Shown: positions 1 to 7,899 of the stretch, piece by piece
Layout: the number at the start of each line of letters is the position of its first letter
Position numbering within the stretch: the first letter of the stretch is position 1
Source: a virus
DNA length: 42,735 nt
Strand: one strand, 5' to 3'
IMG/VR virus record: IMGVR_UViG_3300049846_000758
Span: 1 to 42,735 of that record
Position numbers and translations under genes: made by a program
Notes under the pieces: generated by a model
Told to the model about the DNA's origin: nothing
Seen by the model: the letters and a program-made list of their open reading frames with translations, nothing else
Database searches by the model: none

Positions 1-127
1 CGACGGCAGTTGGGTACGGGGCACAGGCCACAACAAATTACGCAACCGCAGTCGGCACTGGGGCCACGGCATCTGCGGACAACGCGATTGCTGTCGGAGA
101 AGGTGTAGTCACAAGTGGAAGTTTTGC
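1..127. repeat. Terminal direct repeat, left copy
   Basis: These 127 bases are identical to 42609-42735. An exact 127-base overlap is what a short-read de Bruijn assembler run at k=127 leaves on a circular contig, and the fibre frame reads correctly through the join. I infer a circular or circularly permuted genome, not a biological 127-bp terminal repeat. Confidence 0.95.
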
Positions 128-752
128 CGTAGGAATCGGGGATGGAGATACCGAGTCTAGTGCATACGGAACGGTTGCCATTGGACGGGCAGCCGTTGCA
201 TCTAATATCGGTGCGACCGCGCTGGGCTCGGGTGCTTCGGCTGGTTACACGAACTCGATGTCACTAGGCATCGGGGCCACCGCTACCGAGGCATACCAGA
301 TTCGGATCGGCACATCAGCGGAAACTCTGAGCGTGCCAGGTCTTATTACGTCCCCTGTGGCAACGAACTCGATCTGGCGCGGAACGAACACGCTGAACGG
401 CCGGCTGGACCTTGTGCCCAGATCTAACAGCGCGCTCGCCAACGGCTACAACAGCGACGTTGTGCTCGGGACCAACGTATATATCCGGCTGAGCGGCCCA
501 AGCGCGGCGTGGACCAACGTTGGATTTCGGGCGGCGGCCGCAGTGGATGGCACATTCCACATCGTGCAGGCGGACAACCCGGGGCTGAGCTTCACGATCC
601 TCGATAACTCGGGGCTCGATGCGACGGCTGCGAACCGCATCCTGACCGGCACCGGGGCGTTGAAAAACAGCACGAACAATCCGGTTGTTTTCAAGGTCAT
701 TTACGACGGATCTGCGAGCCGCTGGCGCCTGTTCGACTGGCCGCCTAACTGA
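1..752 (+). CDS. Tail fibre with YadA-like repeats, 3' part
   Basis: This is the C-terminal part of the fibre gene that begins at 41603; codons run in frame from base 3 and stop at TGA 750-752. Joined across the cut the gene has 586 codons (585 aa). The first ~110 residues here continue a run of ~14-residue repeats with cores such as TAVGYGAQAT, TAVGTGATAS and TALGSGASAG. These are the signature of the YadA/Hia head repeat, a trimeric left-handed beta-roll. The last ~130 residues are beta-rich (IWRGTNTLNG to WRLFDWPPN) and probably form the distal, receptor-facing tip. The gene sits just upstream of a small membrane protein and the tape measure. A trimeric host-binding fibre is an inference from the fold and position. 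Confidence 0.8.
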   Translation, partial: TAVGYGAQATTNYATAVGTGATASADNAIAVGEGVVTSGSFAVGIGDGDTESSAYGTVAIGRAAVASNIGATALGSGASAGYTNSMSLGIGATATEAYQIRIGTSAETLSVPGLITSPVATNSIWRGTNTLNGRLDLVPRSNSALANGYNSDVVLGTNVYIRLSGPSAAWTNVGFRAAAAVDGTFHIVQADNPGLSFTILDNSGLDATAANRILTGTGALKNSTNNPVVFKVIYDGSASRWRLFDWPPN

Positions 753-754
753 AA

Positions 755-898
755 ATGATCTCGCGCATTTTAATCTGGGGAATCGTTGCCGCCATCTGCA
801 TCGTGGCGACGTTGGGGGTGATGTCCTACGTGAGAGCGGTTGATGATTCAGCAACGAAGGTTCAGGCGTTCGATCGTTTCAATAGCAAGGTGCGCTGA
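755..898 (+). CDS. Small single-pass membrane protein
   Basis: A 47-aa frame starts two bases after the fibre stop and shares TGATG with the start of the tape-measure gene (TGA 896-898, ATG 898). Residues about 4-24 (ILIWGIVAAICIVATLGVM) form one hydrophobic segment, followed by a polar tail with the sequence DDSATKVQAF. It has one predicted membrane span and resembles no family I can name. The tight spacing argues that it is really translated. It could be a membrane-anchored accessory of fibre or tail assembly, or a lysis accessory; the sequence does not decide. Confidence 0.65.
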   Translation: MISRILIWGIVAAICIVATLGVMSYVRAVDDSATKVQAFDRFNSKVR

Positions 899-2259
899 TG
901 GCCGACTACAAAATCAGGATTATCACTGAGGCCGAAAAGGCTCAGTTGCAGGGCGTCGCCAAGGAGGTGGACAACACCACGGCGGCGACCAAGAAGCTGG
1001 ACGACGCACAGAAGAAGGCCGGCGATTCCACGAAGGGATTTGCGAAGGAGCACAAGGGGCTGTTGGACGGATTTAAGAAGCTCGGGCAGGAGGTGCCGCT
1101 CCTTGGCGCCGCGCTAAACGCGCTCAAGAATCCTTACACGGCGATCGCGTTTGCTGCGGGATTGGCAATCGTCAAGGTTCGTGAGTTCGCCGAGGTGGTA
1201 GAGGAGTCAGCTGCGAAGGCGCAGGGGCTCGACAGGTTCAACTCCATCGTGCGCGTGTTCAACACACTCAGCGCGGAGCAGCGGGCTAAACGAAGCGCGC
1301 TCGCGGAGAATCTGGAAGACATCGCCGGCAAGGCAAAGACGGCTGAATCGCGGTTGTCAGAAGTGAACGCGCAGATCGAACGCACGTTGAGACTCGAAGG
1401 AAACGAGGACACAGCTAACAAGGCCAATGAATTAGCGCGTATTGATGCGCAGGTGCAGGCCGGGACGCTGGACGAAGCGGGTGGCATTCGGGCAAAGGCT
1501 GGAGTTGAAGCGAAGTATTCGGCGCGCGCTACGGACCGTGAGAACAGGCGGGCTGCTGGGCTTGTCACAGCCACAGGAAACGCCAAGCGCGCGGCTGAGG
1601 AACGTGCGCTTGAGCTTCGTCGAAAGCTGCCTGGCCTTGAGGCTGCCGAATTTGCAGCGGCAGCCAAGCTTTCTCAGGCCCAAGCGCAGGAGGAGAATCT
1701 TACCGCAGGCGGTGTCTTCATAAACGGAAAGGCGATTCCATTGGCCGAGGCATTGCGGCAGCGCAATGAGCTTGTCCAGAAAGGTCCGCCGAAAGAATTT
1801 GGGTTATTATCCATGGGATTGGACCCCTCGGATGAAATTCGCCAAAAGCAGATCGCCTCGTTGGAAGCTGGAATCGGAAACTTCCGCCAGTCGTTGGATC
1901 TCCAGAAGTCGCTGACGAGAACCGCGCAATCCGAGTTTGACGTTGCCGCAGGTCGGGCGGCGTCAGCCCGTCAAGGAATCGGATCAAGCGAAGCCGCGTC
2001 GGCATCGCTCGGTTCCCAGTTCTTGAACCAAGCCGCAGGATTCAATGAGGAGTTGGCCAGCGGCCGGCGCGTGGCTGCGACAGATGCCAGCACGAGAGGC
2101 ATTGCGGCCGACACGGCGGCGTCTGCGGCAGCAATGCAAGAGGCCGCCAAGGCACAGAAGGAAGCGGCAGCGGCACTGCTTGAGGTGATGAGGTCGCTTG
2201 GCAAGGAGGCCGACAATCTGAGGAGCCGTTCGCGGTCTTCCGCAGCATCCGGGGAATGA
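898..2259 (+). CDS. Tape measure protein (short)
   Basis: A 453-aa, Ala/Glu/Lys/Arg-rich, mostly helical protein. The N-terminal ~70 residues are charged coiled-coil (KKLDDAQKKAGDSTKGFAKE), followed by a hydrophobic stretch at ~80-100 (NPYTAIAFAAGLAIVKV) and long coiled-coil to the end. Helical coil plus a central hydrophobic patch, placed between tail-tube and tail-tip genes, is the usual picture of a tape measure protein, which sets tail length and leaves the tail at DNA ejection. At the usual ~0.15 nm per residue it predicts a tail near 70 nm. ATG overlaps the preceding stop. No peptidoglycan hydrolase domain is visible in it. Function is inferred from composition and position. Confidence 0.7.
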   Translation: MADYKIRIITEAEKAQLQGVAKEVDNTTAATKKLDDAQKKAGDSTKGFAKEHKGLLDGFKKLGQEVPLLGAALNALKNPYTAIAFAAGLAIVKVREFAEVVEESAAKAQGLDRFNSIVRVFNTLSAEQRAKRSALAENLEDIAGKAKTAESRLSEVNAQIERTLRLEGNEDTANKANELARIDAQVQAGTLDEAGGIRAKAGVEAKYSARATDRENRRAAGLVTATGNAKRAAEERALELRRKLPGLEAAEFAAAAKLSQAQAQEENLTAGGVFINGKAIPLAEALRQRNELVQKGPPKEFGLLSMGLDPSDEIRQKQIASLEAGIGNFRQSLDLQKSLTRTAQSEFDVAAGRAASARQGIGSSEAASASLGSQFLNQAAGFNEELASGRRVAATDASTRGIAADTAASAAAMQEAAKAQKEAAAALLEVMRSLGKEADNLRSRSRSSAASGE

Positions 2260-2260
2260 T

Positions 2261-4135
2261 ATGGCGCGCCCAGTCTGGACACTTACGATCGGGAGCACTA
2301 CCAAGACGCTTGCAGAGTGGGGGTTGATGTCGCCAAGGCTATCCACGATGAACCTCGGGCGCGATGTGCTCACAGCCGAGACGGCCGCCGAGTTCGATTC
2401 TTCCGTCATCGCGCCCTACGGCACGACGGCGAAGCTTTACAGGGACGGCGTCAAATGGTTCGACGGCGAGTCCTTTGTCACGCCCCGGAGCGCCCGTGGG
2501 TCCATCGAACGGCAATCGCTGTCCTTTGTTGGGCCGTGGAACTTTCTGGAGCGGAACGTCTACAAGGCACCGTGGTTCCGGGCGGCGGACGGATCGACGA
2601 TCTACACGTCGCATCTCCTGTTCCCGCTTCAGTCCGTGGCGCAGCACATCACGGATGCATTGACCTACGCGATTGCGCGCGGGGCAAACATGCAGATCGG
2701 GACCATCACGGCGCCGATCGTTCCCCCGGCGTTCGAGGTTACGGACATAACGATTGCCGGTGCAATCATGCGCCTGTCGCACTATGCACCGGACTGCGTT
2801 GGGTGGTTCGACTACTCGACCGATCCGCCGACGTTCCACTTCAAGCCTCGCTCGGTGCTGACCACGGTTCAGTTGACGATGCCGACACCTGGGGAACCTT
2901 TCGGCAGCCGGCTGGAGATGATCGAGCCTGTGGCCCGGGAGGATTTGCAGGTCGAAAACGTCGCGCTGACGTTCGAGATCACGTCCCACGTGGACGGCGA
3001 GGAGGTGTTTGGGTTCTACCTCGACCACTACCCCCTGAGCACTACGGGCCTTGAGGACGGTTGCATGAGTGCGGTAATCAACCTTCAGGGGTTCAGCGCG
3101 ACTACGGTGCAGGGGACGGTCATCGCTGAGACGATCGATACATCATCATTGGATTGGTGGCAAAAAGCCGTGCCCGCCCTGAACGATTCTAGAATCCTCG
3201 GGCTTCGGTTCGCTGGAACTCCTAACCGTATCGGATACGACGGGGAGGACAGCCTACACCTTCCGCGACGGATTATTGACGGGCAGGTGGCTGAGTGGAT
3301 GGTGAACCCGGACGGATCGGACATCGACTGGCAAAAGGAGGTAATCACGTGCGAGTTCGAGATGCAGGTTCGGCTTGATGATGATCCCGTGCTTTCCGAT
3401 CGCAACGTGCGGGTGGCAAAGCAGAAATATCAGGTCGAGCTGACAGCTACGAATGCGCCGGCCGGCGAAACCAACTACAGCACGCTTGCGACATTTGAGG
3501 ACGGCGACGTGCAGCCCGTGGGCATGGCGCAGTATCTCTACAACTCGTTGAACCCGCTGCAATACGACGCGCAATTCGTGCAGCACAAATCGGATTGCGA
3601 CGGCGAGGTTTCGCTTGGGATGTGCGTCAGCCTGGAGAACTCATCGGAGCCAGCCTGGGCCACGATGAGGGCACTGGTGCAGCAAGTGTCCTTCGACATC
3701 GACCGGGGAGTGACAGAAATCGTCTGCGGGCCGGCGCGGCATCTGAGCATCGACCAGATCCTTGAGCTGCTCCGGGTCGGTCGCATACGCAGGCGGTGGA
3801 CGAACCCGAGCACGCAGACAGACGGCAGCATCAGCGCGCGCAACGTGGAGCTCGGAAAGGCGACGGCAAACAACAACGCGGTTCCAGCCACCCCGGAGTT
3901 CGAACGGTTCATTGTGAAGTCCACCGGGCGCGTCATCGACCTTCAGGCCAAGGCTGGATCGGAGAAGTTCGCGATCAACTTCGGGGATGGGCAGACACTC
4001 ACGATCGAGAAGACTGATGCGGCATGGCTGGTGCCATCGGCAGCAAATCGGCCGCTGGCGGTGCGCGAGGTGTGCGTGCGGGTTGCGGGGGTTGCGCGGA
4101 AGATGCTTGTGATCGGCTCCGTCCCATACGACTGA
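2261..4135 (+). CDS. Large tail-tip / baseplate hub-like protein
   Basis: 624 aa, starting one base after the tape-measure stop (TGATATGG). The first ~90 residues (PVWTLTIGSTTKTLAEWG) look like a small beta domain. The middle (~150-330) holds GWFDYSTDPPTFHFKPR and long beta-strand segments of the kind seen in hub proteins of siphophage tails. The last ~100 residues (from TQTDGSISARNVEL) are a separate beta-rich domain ending RKMLVIGSVPYD. Directly after the tape measure, phages normally encode distal tail, hub and central-fibre proteins, so a hub role is the best reading. I cannot assign a named family. Confidence 0.6.
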   Translation: MARPVWTLTIGSTTKTLAEWGLMSPRLSTMNLGRDVLTAETAAEFDSSVIAPYGTTAKLYRDGVKWFDGESFVTPRSARGSIERQSLSFVGPWNFLERNVYKAPWFRAADGSTIYTSHLLFPLQSVAQHITDALTYAIARGANMQIGTITAPIVPPAFEVTDITIAGAIMRLSHYAPDCVGWFDYSTDPPTFHFKPRSVLTTVQLTMPTPGEPFGSRLEMIEPVAREDLQVENVALTFEITSHVDGEEVFGFYLDHYPLSTTGLEDGCMSAVINLQGFSATTVQGTVIAETIDTSSLDWWQKAVPALNDSRILGLRFAGTPNRIGYDGEDSLHLPRRIIDGQVAEWMVNPDGSDIDWQKEVITCEFEMQVRLDDDPVLSDRNVRVAKQKYQVELTATNAPAGETNYSTLATFEDGDVQPVGMAQYLYNSLNPLQYDAQFVQHKSDCDGEVSLGMCVSLENSSEPAWATMRALVQQVSFDIDRGVTEIVCGPARHLSIDQILELLRVGRIRRRWTNPSTQTDGSISARNVELGKATANNNAVPATPEFERFIVKSTGRVIDLQAKAGSEKFAINFGDGQTLTIEKTDAAWLVPSAANRPLAVREVCVRVAGVARKMLVIGSVPYD

Positions 4136-4833
4136 TGAGCACATGCGCCGAGCTTCCTCAGTTGGGGTGCTGTGATGAGGAAACACCTCCGCACCTCTTG
4201 GGAATTTCAATCATATTCAACAGCACCGACAATGGTGGGCTCCCGATCAATCTGGACAGAAATCCTGGCATCATAGATTACCTCGCCCTTAAGTTGGCAC
4301 AGATGCCATTCCCCATTCCATTTGATGCGCCTGGAACTATATCCACTTTCGACGTCTACCGTTTGTTTTTTCGGGGTTTGGACAACGACATTTTTAATGG
4401 AGAGCGCTATGAGTTTTTCAGCCAATCCACGCAGCAGTTTGGAGATGTATTGATCGGTGGGGAGCAACGATTCGATTCTGCTCGCGGGGAGTTTTCTTGG
4501 GTGGCCGCACGGTCTGACTTTCTAGTGTTTTCGCGGCAGTTGGTGTCTTTTGAAATCCGGAAAGTCCAACTAACCTTGGGGCCGACCAGATTTCCGGTGT
4601 GTATTACCTCAACCGTGGATGGCGTAACAAATTGCGAAGCGCCTCGCGTCGTCTCTCAGCAGGCAAACGGCATTTGGGGCCACGATGGCAGGCACATCGA
4701 AATGGCCTGCATTTACCCCTCCATAGCCAGCATCGCTGGACGTAGTGGAGCGTGGCGTGGATTACGTCGTGCGGACATCCTGGAGACCCAAGACATAGCT
4801 CCGTGCTGCGACCTTTCAGCACTTCCCCCATGA
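4135..4833 (+). CDS. Tail-tip region protein of unknown function
   Basis: 232 aa from ATG 4135, which shares its A with the TGA of the hub-like gene (CTGATGAGC). The N-terminus is Cys-rich (MSTCAELPQLGCCDEETPP). The body is beta-rich with several aromatic strands (FDVYRLFFRG, RYEFFSQSTQQFGDVLIGG). In this position many phages carry a cell-wall peptidase or a tail-tip chaperone, but I see no NlpC/P60 Cys-His pattern. It overlaps the next gene by ATGA, so it belongs to the same tail operon. A structural tail-tip part is inferred from context only. Confidence 0.6.
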   Translation: MSTCAELPQLGCCDEETPPHLLGISIIFNSTDNGGLPINLDRNPGIIDYLALKLAQMPFPIPFDAPGTISTFDVYRLFFRGLDNDIFNGERYEFFSQSTQQFGDVLIGGEQRFDSARGEFSWVAARSDFLVFSRQLVSFEIRKVQLTLGPTRFPVCITSTVDGVTNCEAPRVVSQQANGIWGHDGRHIEMACIYPSIASIAGRSGAWRGLRRADILETQDIAPCCDLSALPP

Positions 4834-5195
4834 GGGTTAGATTGACCCACATTTACGCCGCGGTCACTGATCGTCCCGAAGGCTATTTGGAGGCAGTTCT
4901 TCAGGCCGGCCAAATCGAGGGGGAATGGCTGGTCCTATCTGACGATTCCTACATCGATCTGGCTCGACGTTTTCGGCCATCCATAGGAGCTCAAGCCGGA
5001 GGGGCTTTGCAGGCCGCTGGCAGGTGGCTTGCAGGAGGCATGCAAACCGTATCTGGGGAGGCGTTGGAGGCGCGGAAAAAGACCTGTTTGCCGTGCCCCG
5101 CTTGGGACCCGAAGGCAGCCCGATGCATCCAGTGCGGCTGCGGGTCAATTAAGTGGTACTTGGCGTCAGAATCTTGCCCGTTGGGATACTGGTAG
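4830..5195 (+). CDS. Small protein with C-terminal Cys cluster
   Basis: 121 aa from ATG 4830, overlapping the previous stop by ATGA. The C-terminal ~37 residues carry CLPCPAWD, RCIQCGCG and SCPLGYW, a pattern (C-x2-C, C-x2-C-x-C, CP-x-G-x-W) that I know from small metal-binding proteins at the end of phage tail operons. The N-terminal ~80 residues (THIYAAVTDRPEGYLEAVL) are unassigned. It probably binds zinc or iron; its role is unknown. It is the last gene before a terminator, so it marks the end of the tail transcription unit. Confidence 0.65.
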   Translation: MRVRLTHIYAAVTDRPEGYLEAVLQAGQIEGEWLVLSDDSYIDLARRFRPSIGAQAGGALQAAGRWLAGGMQTVSGEALEARKKTCLPCPAWDPKAARCIQCGCGSIKWYLASESCPLGYW

Positions 5196-5198
5196 GCC

Positions 5199-5220
5199 GT
5201 TGTTCCCACGTTGTTCCCAC
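5199..5220. repeat. 11-bp tandem repeat GTTGTTCCCAC x2
   Basis: Two perfect head-to-tail copies of GTTGTTCCCAC lie immediately after the stop codon at 5193-5195 and before the terminator hairpin. With only two copies the meaning is unclear. A protein-binding site at the operon boundary or a chance duplication are both possible. Confidence 0.6.
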
Positions 5221-5233
5221 TTGCGCAAGACGA

Positions 5234-5277
5234 CAGCCGCGGCGCGTTCCGCCGAGTTCTGCCGCAGGGCTGATTTT
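5234..5277 (+). terminator. Probable intrinsic terminator of the tail operon
   Basis: CAGCC-GCGGC (5234-5243) pairs with GCCGC-AG-GGCTG (5261-5272) with a two-base bulge, followed by ATTTTT (5273-5278). A smaller alternative hairpin, CGGCG-CGTTC-CGCCG, lies in the loop. A GC-rich stem followed by a U-run is the classical intrinsic terminator. Its place between the last tail gene and the early promoter fits termination of late transcription here. Confidence 0.6.
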
Positions 5278-5333
5278 TCAAGCAATTAGATTCATTTGAA
5301 ACTCAAATACTTGCGTTGGATTCGGATCTGGAA

Positions 5334-5375
5334 TGCAAAAAAGTATTTGCACTGTTTATGGATGTGGAATAGGGT
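5334..5375 (+). promoter_or_regulatory. Early promoter P1 with palindromic operator
   Basis: A perfect inverted repeat TGCAAA-N6-TTTGCA (5334-5351) overlaps a -35-like TTGCAC (5347-5352). After 17 bases comes a weak -10, TAGGGT (5370-5375). The same arrangement is found at 17340-17380. In addition CAAATACTT (5304-5312) is the exact inverted copy of AAGTATTTG (5341-5349), giving a possible second binding site upstream. The strict conservation of the palindrome at two promoters, against diverged spacers, suggests a regulator site. Which protein binds is unknown; no obvious repressor gene is present. Confidence 0.65.
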
Positions 5376-5387
5376 CTCTACATCGAA

Positions 5388-5402
5388 GGGGCCAGTAACC
5401 CC
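5388..5402 (+). promoter_or_regulatory. Leader hairpin GGGG-CCAGTAA-CCCC
   Basis: A short hairpin, stem GGGG/CCCC and 7-base loop CCAGTAA, begins 13 bases after the -10 of P1, so it would sit near the 5' end of the transcript. The element at 17397-17413 has the identical loop on a different stem (CCGGG/CCCGG). The conserved flank CATCRAAGG precedes both. Small hairpins in this position act as boxB/put-type antitermination sites or RNA-stability elements in known phages; which applies here is inference. Confidence 0.6.
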
Positions 5403-5431
5403 GGAGAGAGCAAAACGAAAGAACCAAAGAC

Positions 5432-6166
5432 ATGGCCACAAAGAAAACCCTGTATCACTCCGAGCTGTCCAAGCTCGGTCCGGTGACGATCGAGATCACT
5501 TCCGATCTCATGGAGTCAAAGTACAAGAAAGGCACCTACTTTGTAGGAGTCAAGCTAGACGGTGAAGAGCGCACGCTCAACATAGAGAACGATGAGTGCG
5601 GCGCGGCGCTTGACCAGCGCAAGGGGCAGGTGCTCACCATCGAGGCCACCGGCTCGCGGGAGTCGGCCGAGATCACCATTCTCGACACGCCGCCCGACGA
5701 ACCCGCAGCTCAGGCGCCCGCGCGCCCGGCCGCCCGACCGGCGCCGGTTGCCAGGCCTGCGGCAGCCCGGCCGGCAGCGGCACCGGCGAAGCAGCAGGCC
5801 GCGGCAGCACCGGCGCACAAGCCCGGCAGCACGGCGGCACTCATCCAGCTCGGCAACCTTGAAATCAAGGTGCAGTGCATGTGCGCAGCGGTGTCTGATG
5901 CGCTCATCGCCGGCCGGGACATCGTGCTTACGGATGCGCAGCTTGCCGGTATGGCTGGCCGCATGTTCATCGAGTCGGTGCGCGCCGGGCTGCATCACGG
6001 GATGCCGTCGGATCATCTCATCGACTGCACGCCGAAGGGTGGCAAAGCCCCGGCGCAGTCCTGCACGCCGAAGGGTGGCAAAGCCCCGGCGCAGTCCTGC
6101 ACGCCGAAGGGTGGCAAAGCCCCGGCGCAGTCCGAACCGTCCGACAACGACGGGGGTGCAAATTGA
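5432..6166 (+). CDS. First early gene; possible ssDNA-binding accessory protein
   Basis: 244 aa, first gene after P1. Three parts are visible. Residues 1-~88 form a compact domain (LGPVTIEITSD, GTYFVGVKLDGEERTL) that could be an OB-like fold. Residues ~90-133 are an Ala/Pro linker (ARPAARPAPVARPAAARPA). Residues ~135-195 are a helical segment (LTDAQLAGMAGRMFIESVRAG) similar to the C-terminal part of some phage single-strand-binding proteins. The tail holds three copies of a 12-residue repeat CTPKGGKAPAQS. It lies directly before a Rad50-like ATPase and a helicase, so a recombination or DNA-binding role is likely, but I do not recognise the family. No strong ribosome site is visible. Confidence 0.65.
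   Translation: MATKKTLYHSELSKLGPVTIEITSDLMESKYKKGTYFVGVKLDGEERTLNIENDECGAALDQRKGQVLTIEATGSRESAEITILDTPPDEPAAQAPARPAARPAPVARPAAARPAAAPAKQQAAAAPAHKPGSTAALIQLGNLEIKVQCMCAAVSDALIAGRDIVLTDAQLAGMAGRMFIESVRAGLHHGMPSDHLIDCTPKGGKAPAQSCTPKGGKAPAQSCTPKGGKAPAQSEPSDNDGGAN
6026..6133. repeat. Three perfect 36-bp tandem repeats in coding frame
   Basis: Units lie at 6026-6061, 6062-6097 and 6098-6133, begin TGCACGCCGAAGGGTGGCAA and are identical in all three copies. The unit is a multiple of three, so the gene gains the peptide CTPKGGKAPAQS three times and stays in frame. Perfect identity including third positions points to recent duplication, and copy number may vary between relatives. Confidence 0.95.
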
Positions 6167-7899
6167 AGCTGTCGTTCGGAAACGTGAAGGGCCGTAGCGG
6201 CGAATACCTGCTACCCGCCGTGTCGGTCGTGGTCGGCGAAAACTTTTCCGGAAAGTCGGCCATCCTGACGGCGCTGCGGTTGGCGCTCATCGGCTACGAC
6301 CCGGCCCTGGGCAAGGCGCCCGGTGCTACGTGGCAACTGTCCGGTGGTGCCGAGATGTCCGTTGCGCTATGGACGGACAAGGACACCCACTGCCGGCGCA
6401 CATGGAAGATGGCCAAGGGGTCGATTACGAAAGATGAGCAATGTTCCACGTGGAACATTCCGGCCGCACTGGTTGACGTTCGGGAGTTTCTCGGCATGCC
6501 GGCGAAGAAGCGGGCCGAATACATCCTCGGGCTGGTGCCGGTGGCTGAGGCCTCAGTGTCGCCTGCACGGCTGCGCGCCGAGATTCCGGTGGAGCATCTG
6601 ACTCCGGAAGTGACTGACTTCCTTGAGTTTTGGGAAGGAGACCGGCAGGAGCACGGCACGGCGGCCGGCCCGTGGCTGGCCAATCTTTGCGAGCAGGCGG
6701 CGGTAAAGGCGCGTGAGTCGGCTGCGGCAGCAAAGGAGGCTGAGTCGGCAATGCGCCAGTTCGTTGCGGATGTGCCGGTGCTCGGGGTAGCTGACCAGAC
6801 GGCCGAGATTGCGCGCATCGAATCCGAGATCGACCGGCTGACCCGGGAGGATGCCGCGCACCGTGCGGCCCAGGCGGCGATTACAAGCCTCGACCGCGAT
6901 CGGATGCTGCTCCAGACGTTGGAGCAGGAAATCGTCGCGCAGCGGGCAGCCTTGGCGGCGTACGCCGTATCCCCGAAGGAAGCGGCAGAGGCTGGCAAGC
7001 TTGCGGAACTTGGGGAGTCCCTTCGGGCCGCCCGCCAATCGCTGGAGCAGGCGCAGGCGCAGCGCAAGAAGCTCGGGCGCACCGGCAAGTGTCCGACGTG
7101 CGGTTGCGAGGCGGTGAAGCTCGGTGCGAAGCTGGACCGGGAGATCGCGAAGCACGGCGCGGCGGTGGCCGAGCTGGAGCCGAAGCTTGCGGCGGCGGAA
7201 GCTGGAGTGAGTCGATCGGTGGCGGCCGGGTCCATCGTCGCCAAGATCCGCGAACTGGAACCGCGCATTGCGGATCTCAAGGGCCGATCGATCGCCGTCC
7301 AAGCCTACGACGAGGCGGCGCACGCGGATGTATCCAAGGCGCTGAGCGATGAACAATACCGGCTGAGTAAGACCCGGGCGAATCATCACCAATGGGTCAA
7401 GGTGCAGGAGCGGCGCCGGTTGCAGGCCAAGATCGAAGCGTCGGCAACCTCAAACAAAGCCGAGGCCGCGACGTGGAACGGGGTTGCGAAGGCGCTGAAG
7501 CGGGTCCGGGACGCAGCGGTTGCGGCGGCGTTCGGGGACTTCGCGGATCGGATCGAGCAATTCACGACGGGGATCTTGCCGTGGCAACTACAGGTCCATG
7601 ACGGTGACCTGGGTTACTTCATTGACGGGACTTGGGTCAGCCATGAGGTTTTCTCCGGATCGGAAATGGCACTGGTCTACGCGGGGCTCGGGGTGGCTCT
7701 GGCTGGGGATGCTACGGTGAAGATCGTGATGATGGACGAGGTTCTCATCAGCCACGACAACAAGCGCAAGATCGCCGACCGGATGCTGGCCCTGGCAAAG
7801 CAAGGAGTCATCGACGCCTTCATTGTGGTTGATGTCACGGATTCTGGGTGGCCCAACTGGTGCAAGTTTATTCATGTCGAAAGCGAGGTGAAGCCATGA
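6163..7899 (+). CDS. Rad50/SbcC/gp46-like ATPase with zinc hook
   Basis: 578 aa. Walker A is GENFSGKS (~25-32). A long central coiled coil (~200-460) is interrupted by the hook motif CPTCGC (C310, C313). The ABC signature-like FSGSEMALVYAG (~495) is followed by Walker B VMMDE (D525/E526). This is the layout of Rad50/SbcC, and the length matches the short phage version (T4 gp46, about 560 aa). Such ATPases act with an Mre11/gp47 nuclease to resect DNA ends, but no Mre11-like gene is adjacent or elsewhere in the window. The start is TTG 6163, overlapping the previous TGA as TTGA, with GGGGGTG upstream. It is coupled by ATGA to a UvrD-like helicase. Confidence 0.9.
   Translation: MKLSFGNVKGRSGEYLLPAVSVVVGENFSGKSAILTALRLALIGYDPALGKAPGATWQLSGGAEMSVALWTDKDTHCRRTWKMAKGSITKDEQCSTWNIPAALVDVREFLGMPAKKRAEYILGLVPVAEASVSPARLRAEIPVEHLTPEVTDFLEFWEGDRQEHGTAAGPWLANLCEQAAVKARESAAAAKEAESAMRQFVADVPVLGVADQTAEIARIESEIDRLTREDAAHRAAQAAITSLDRDRMLLQTLEQEIVAQRAALAAYAVSPKEAAEAGKLAELGESLRAARQSLEQAQAQRKKLGRTGKCPTCGCEAVKLGAKLDREIAKHGAAVAELEPKLAAAEAGVSRSVAAGSIVAKIRELEPRIADLKGRSIAVQAYDEAAHADVSKALSDEQYRLSKTRANHHQWVKVQERRRLQAKIEASATSNKAEAATWNGVAKALKRVRDAAVAAAFGDFADRIEQFTTGILPWQLQVHDGDLGYFIDGTWVSHEVFSGSEMALVYAGLGVALAGDATVKIVMMDEVLISHDNKRKIADRMLALAKQGVIDAFIVVDVTDSGWPNWCKFIHVESEVKP

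Noticed and set aside
2317-3054. 245-aa same-strand ORF inside the hub-like gene
   Set aside because: Low-complexity Arg/His-rich text typical of a shifted frame in GC-rich DNA, with no motif. It shows that an open alternative frame alone is weak evidence.
4664-4674. CAAACGGCATT as a fourth iteron
   Set aside because: Only 11 bases match, it is a single copy in a tail gene, and no dyads surround it.
5199-5220. GTTGTTCCCAC x2 as an attachment site core
   Set aside because: No integrase or tRNA-like sequence is present; two 11-bp copies are too short to claim a core.
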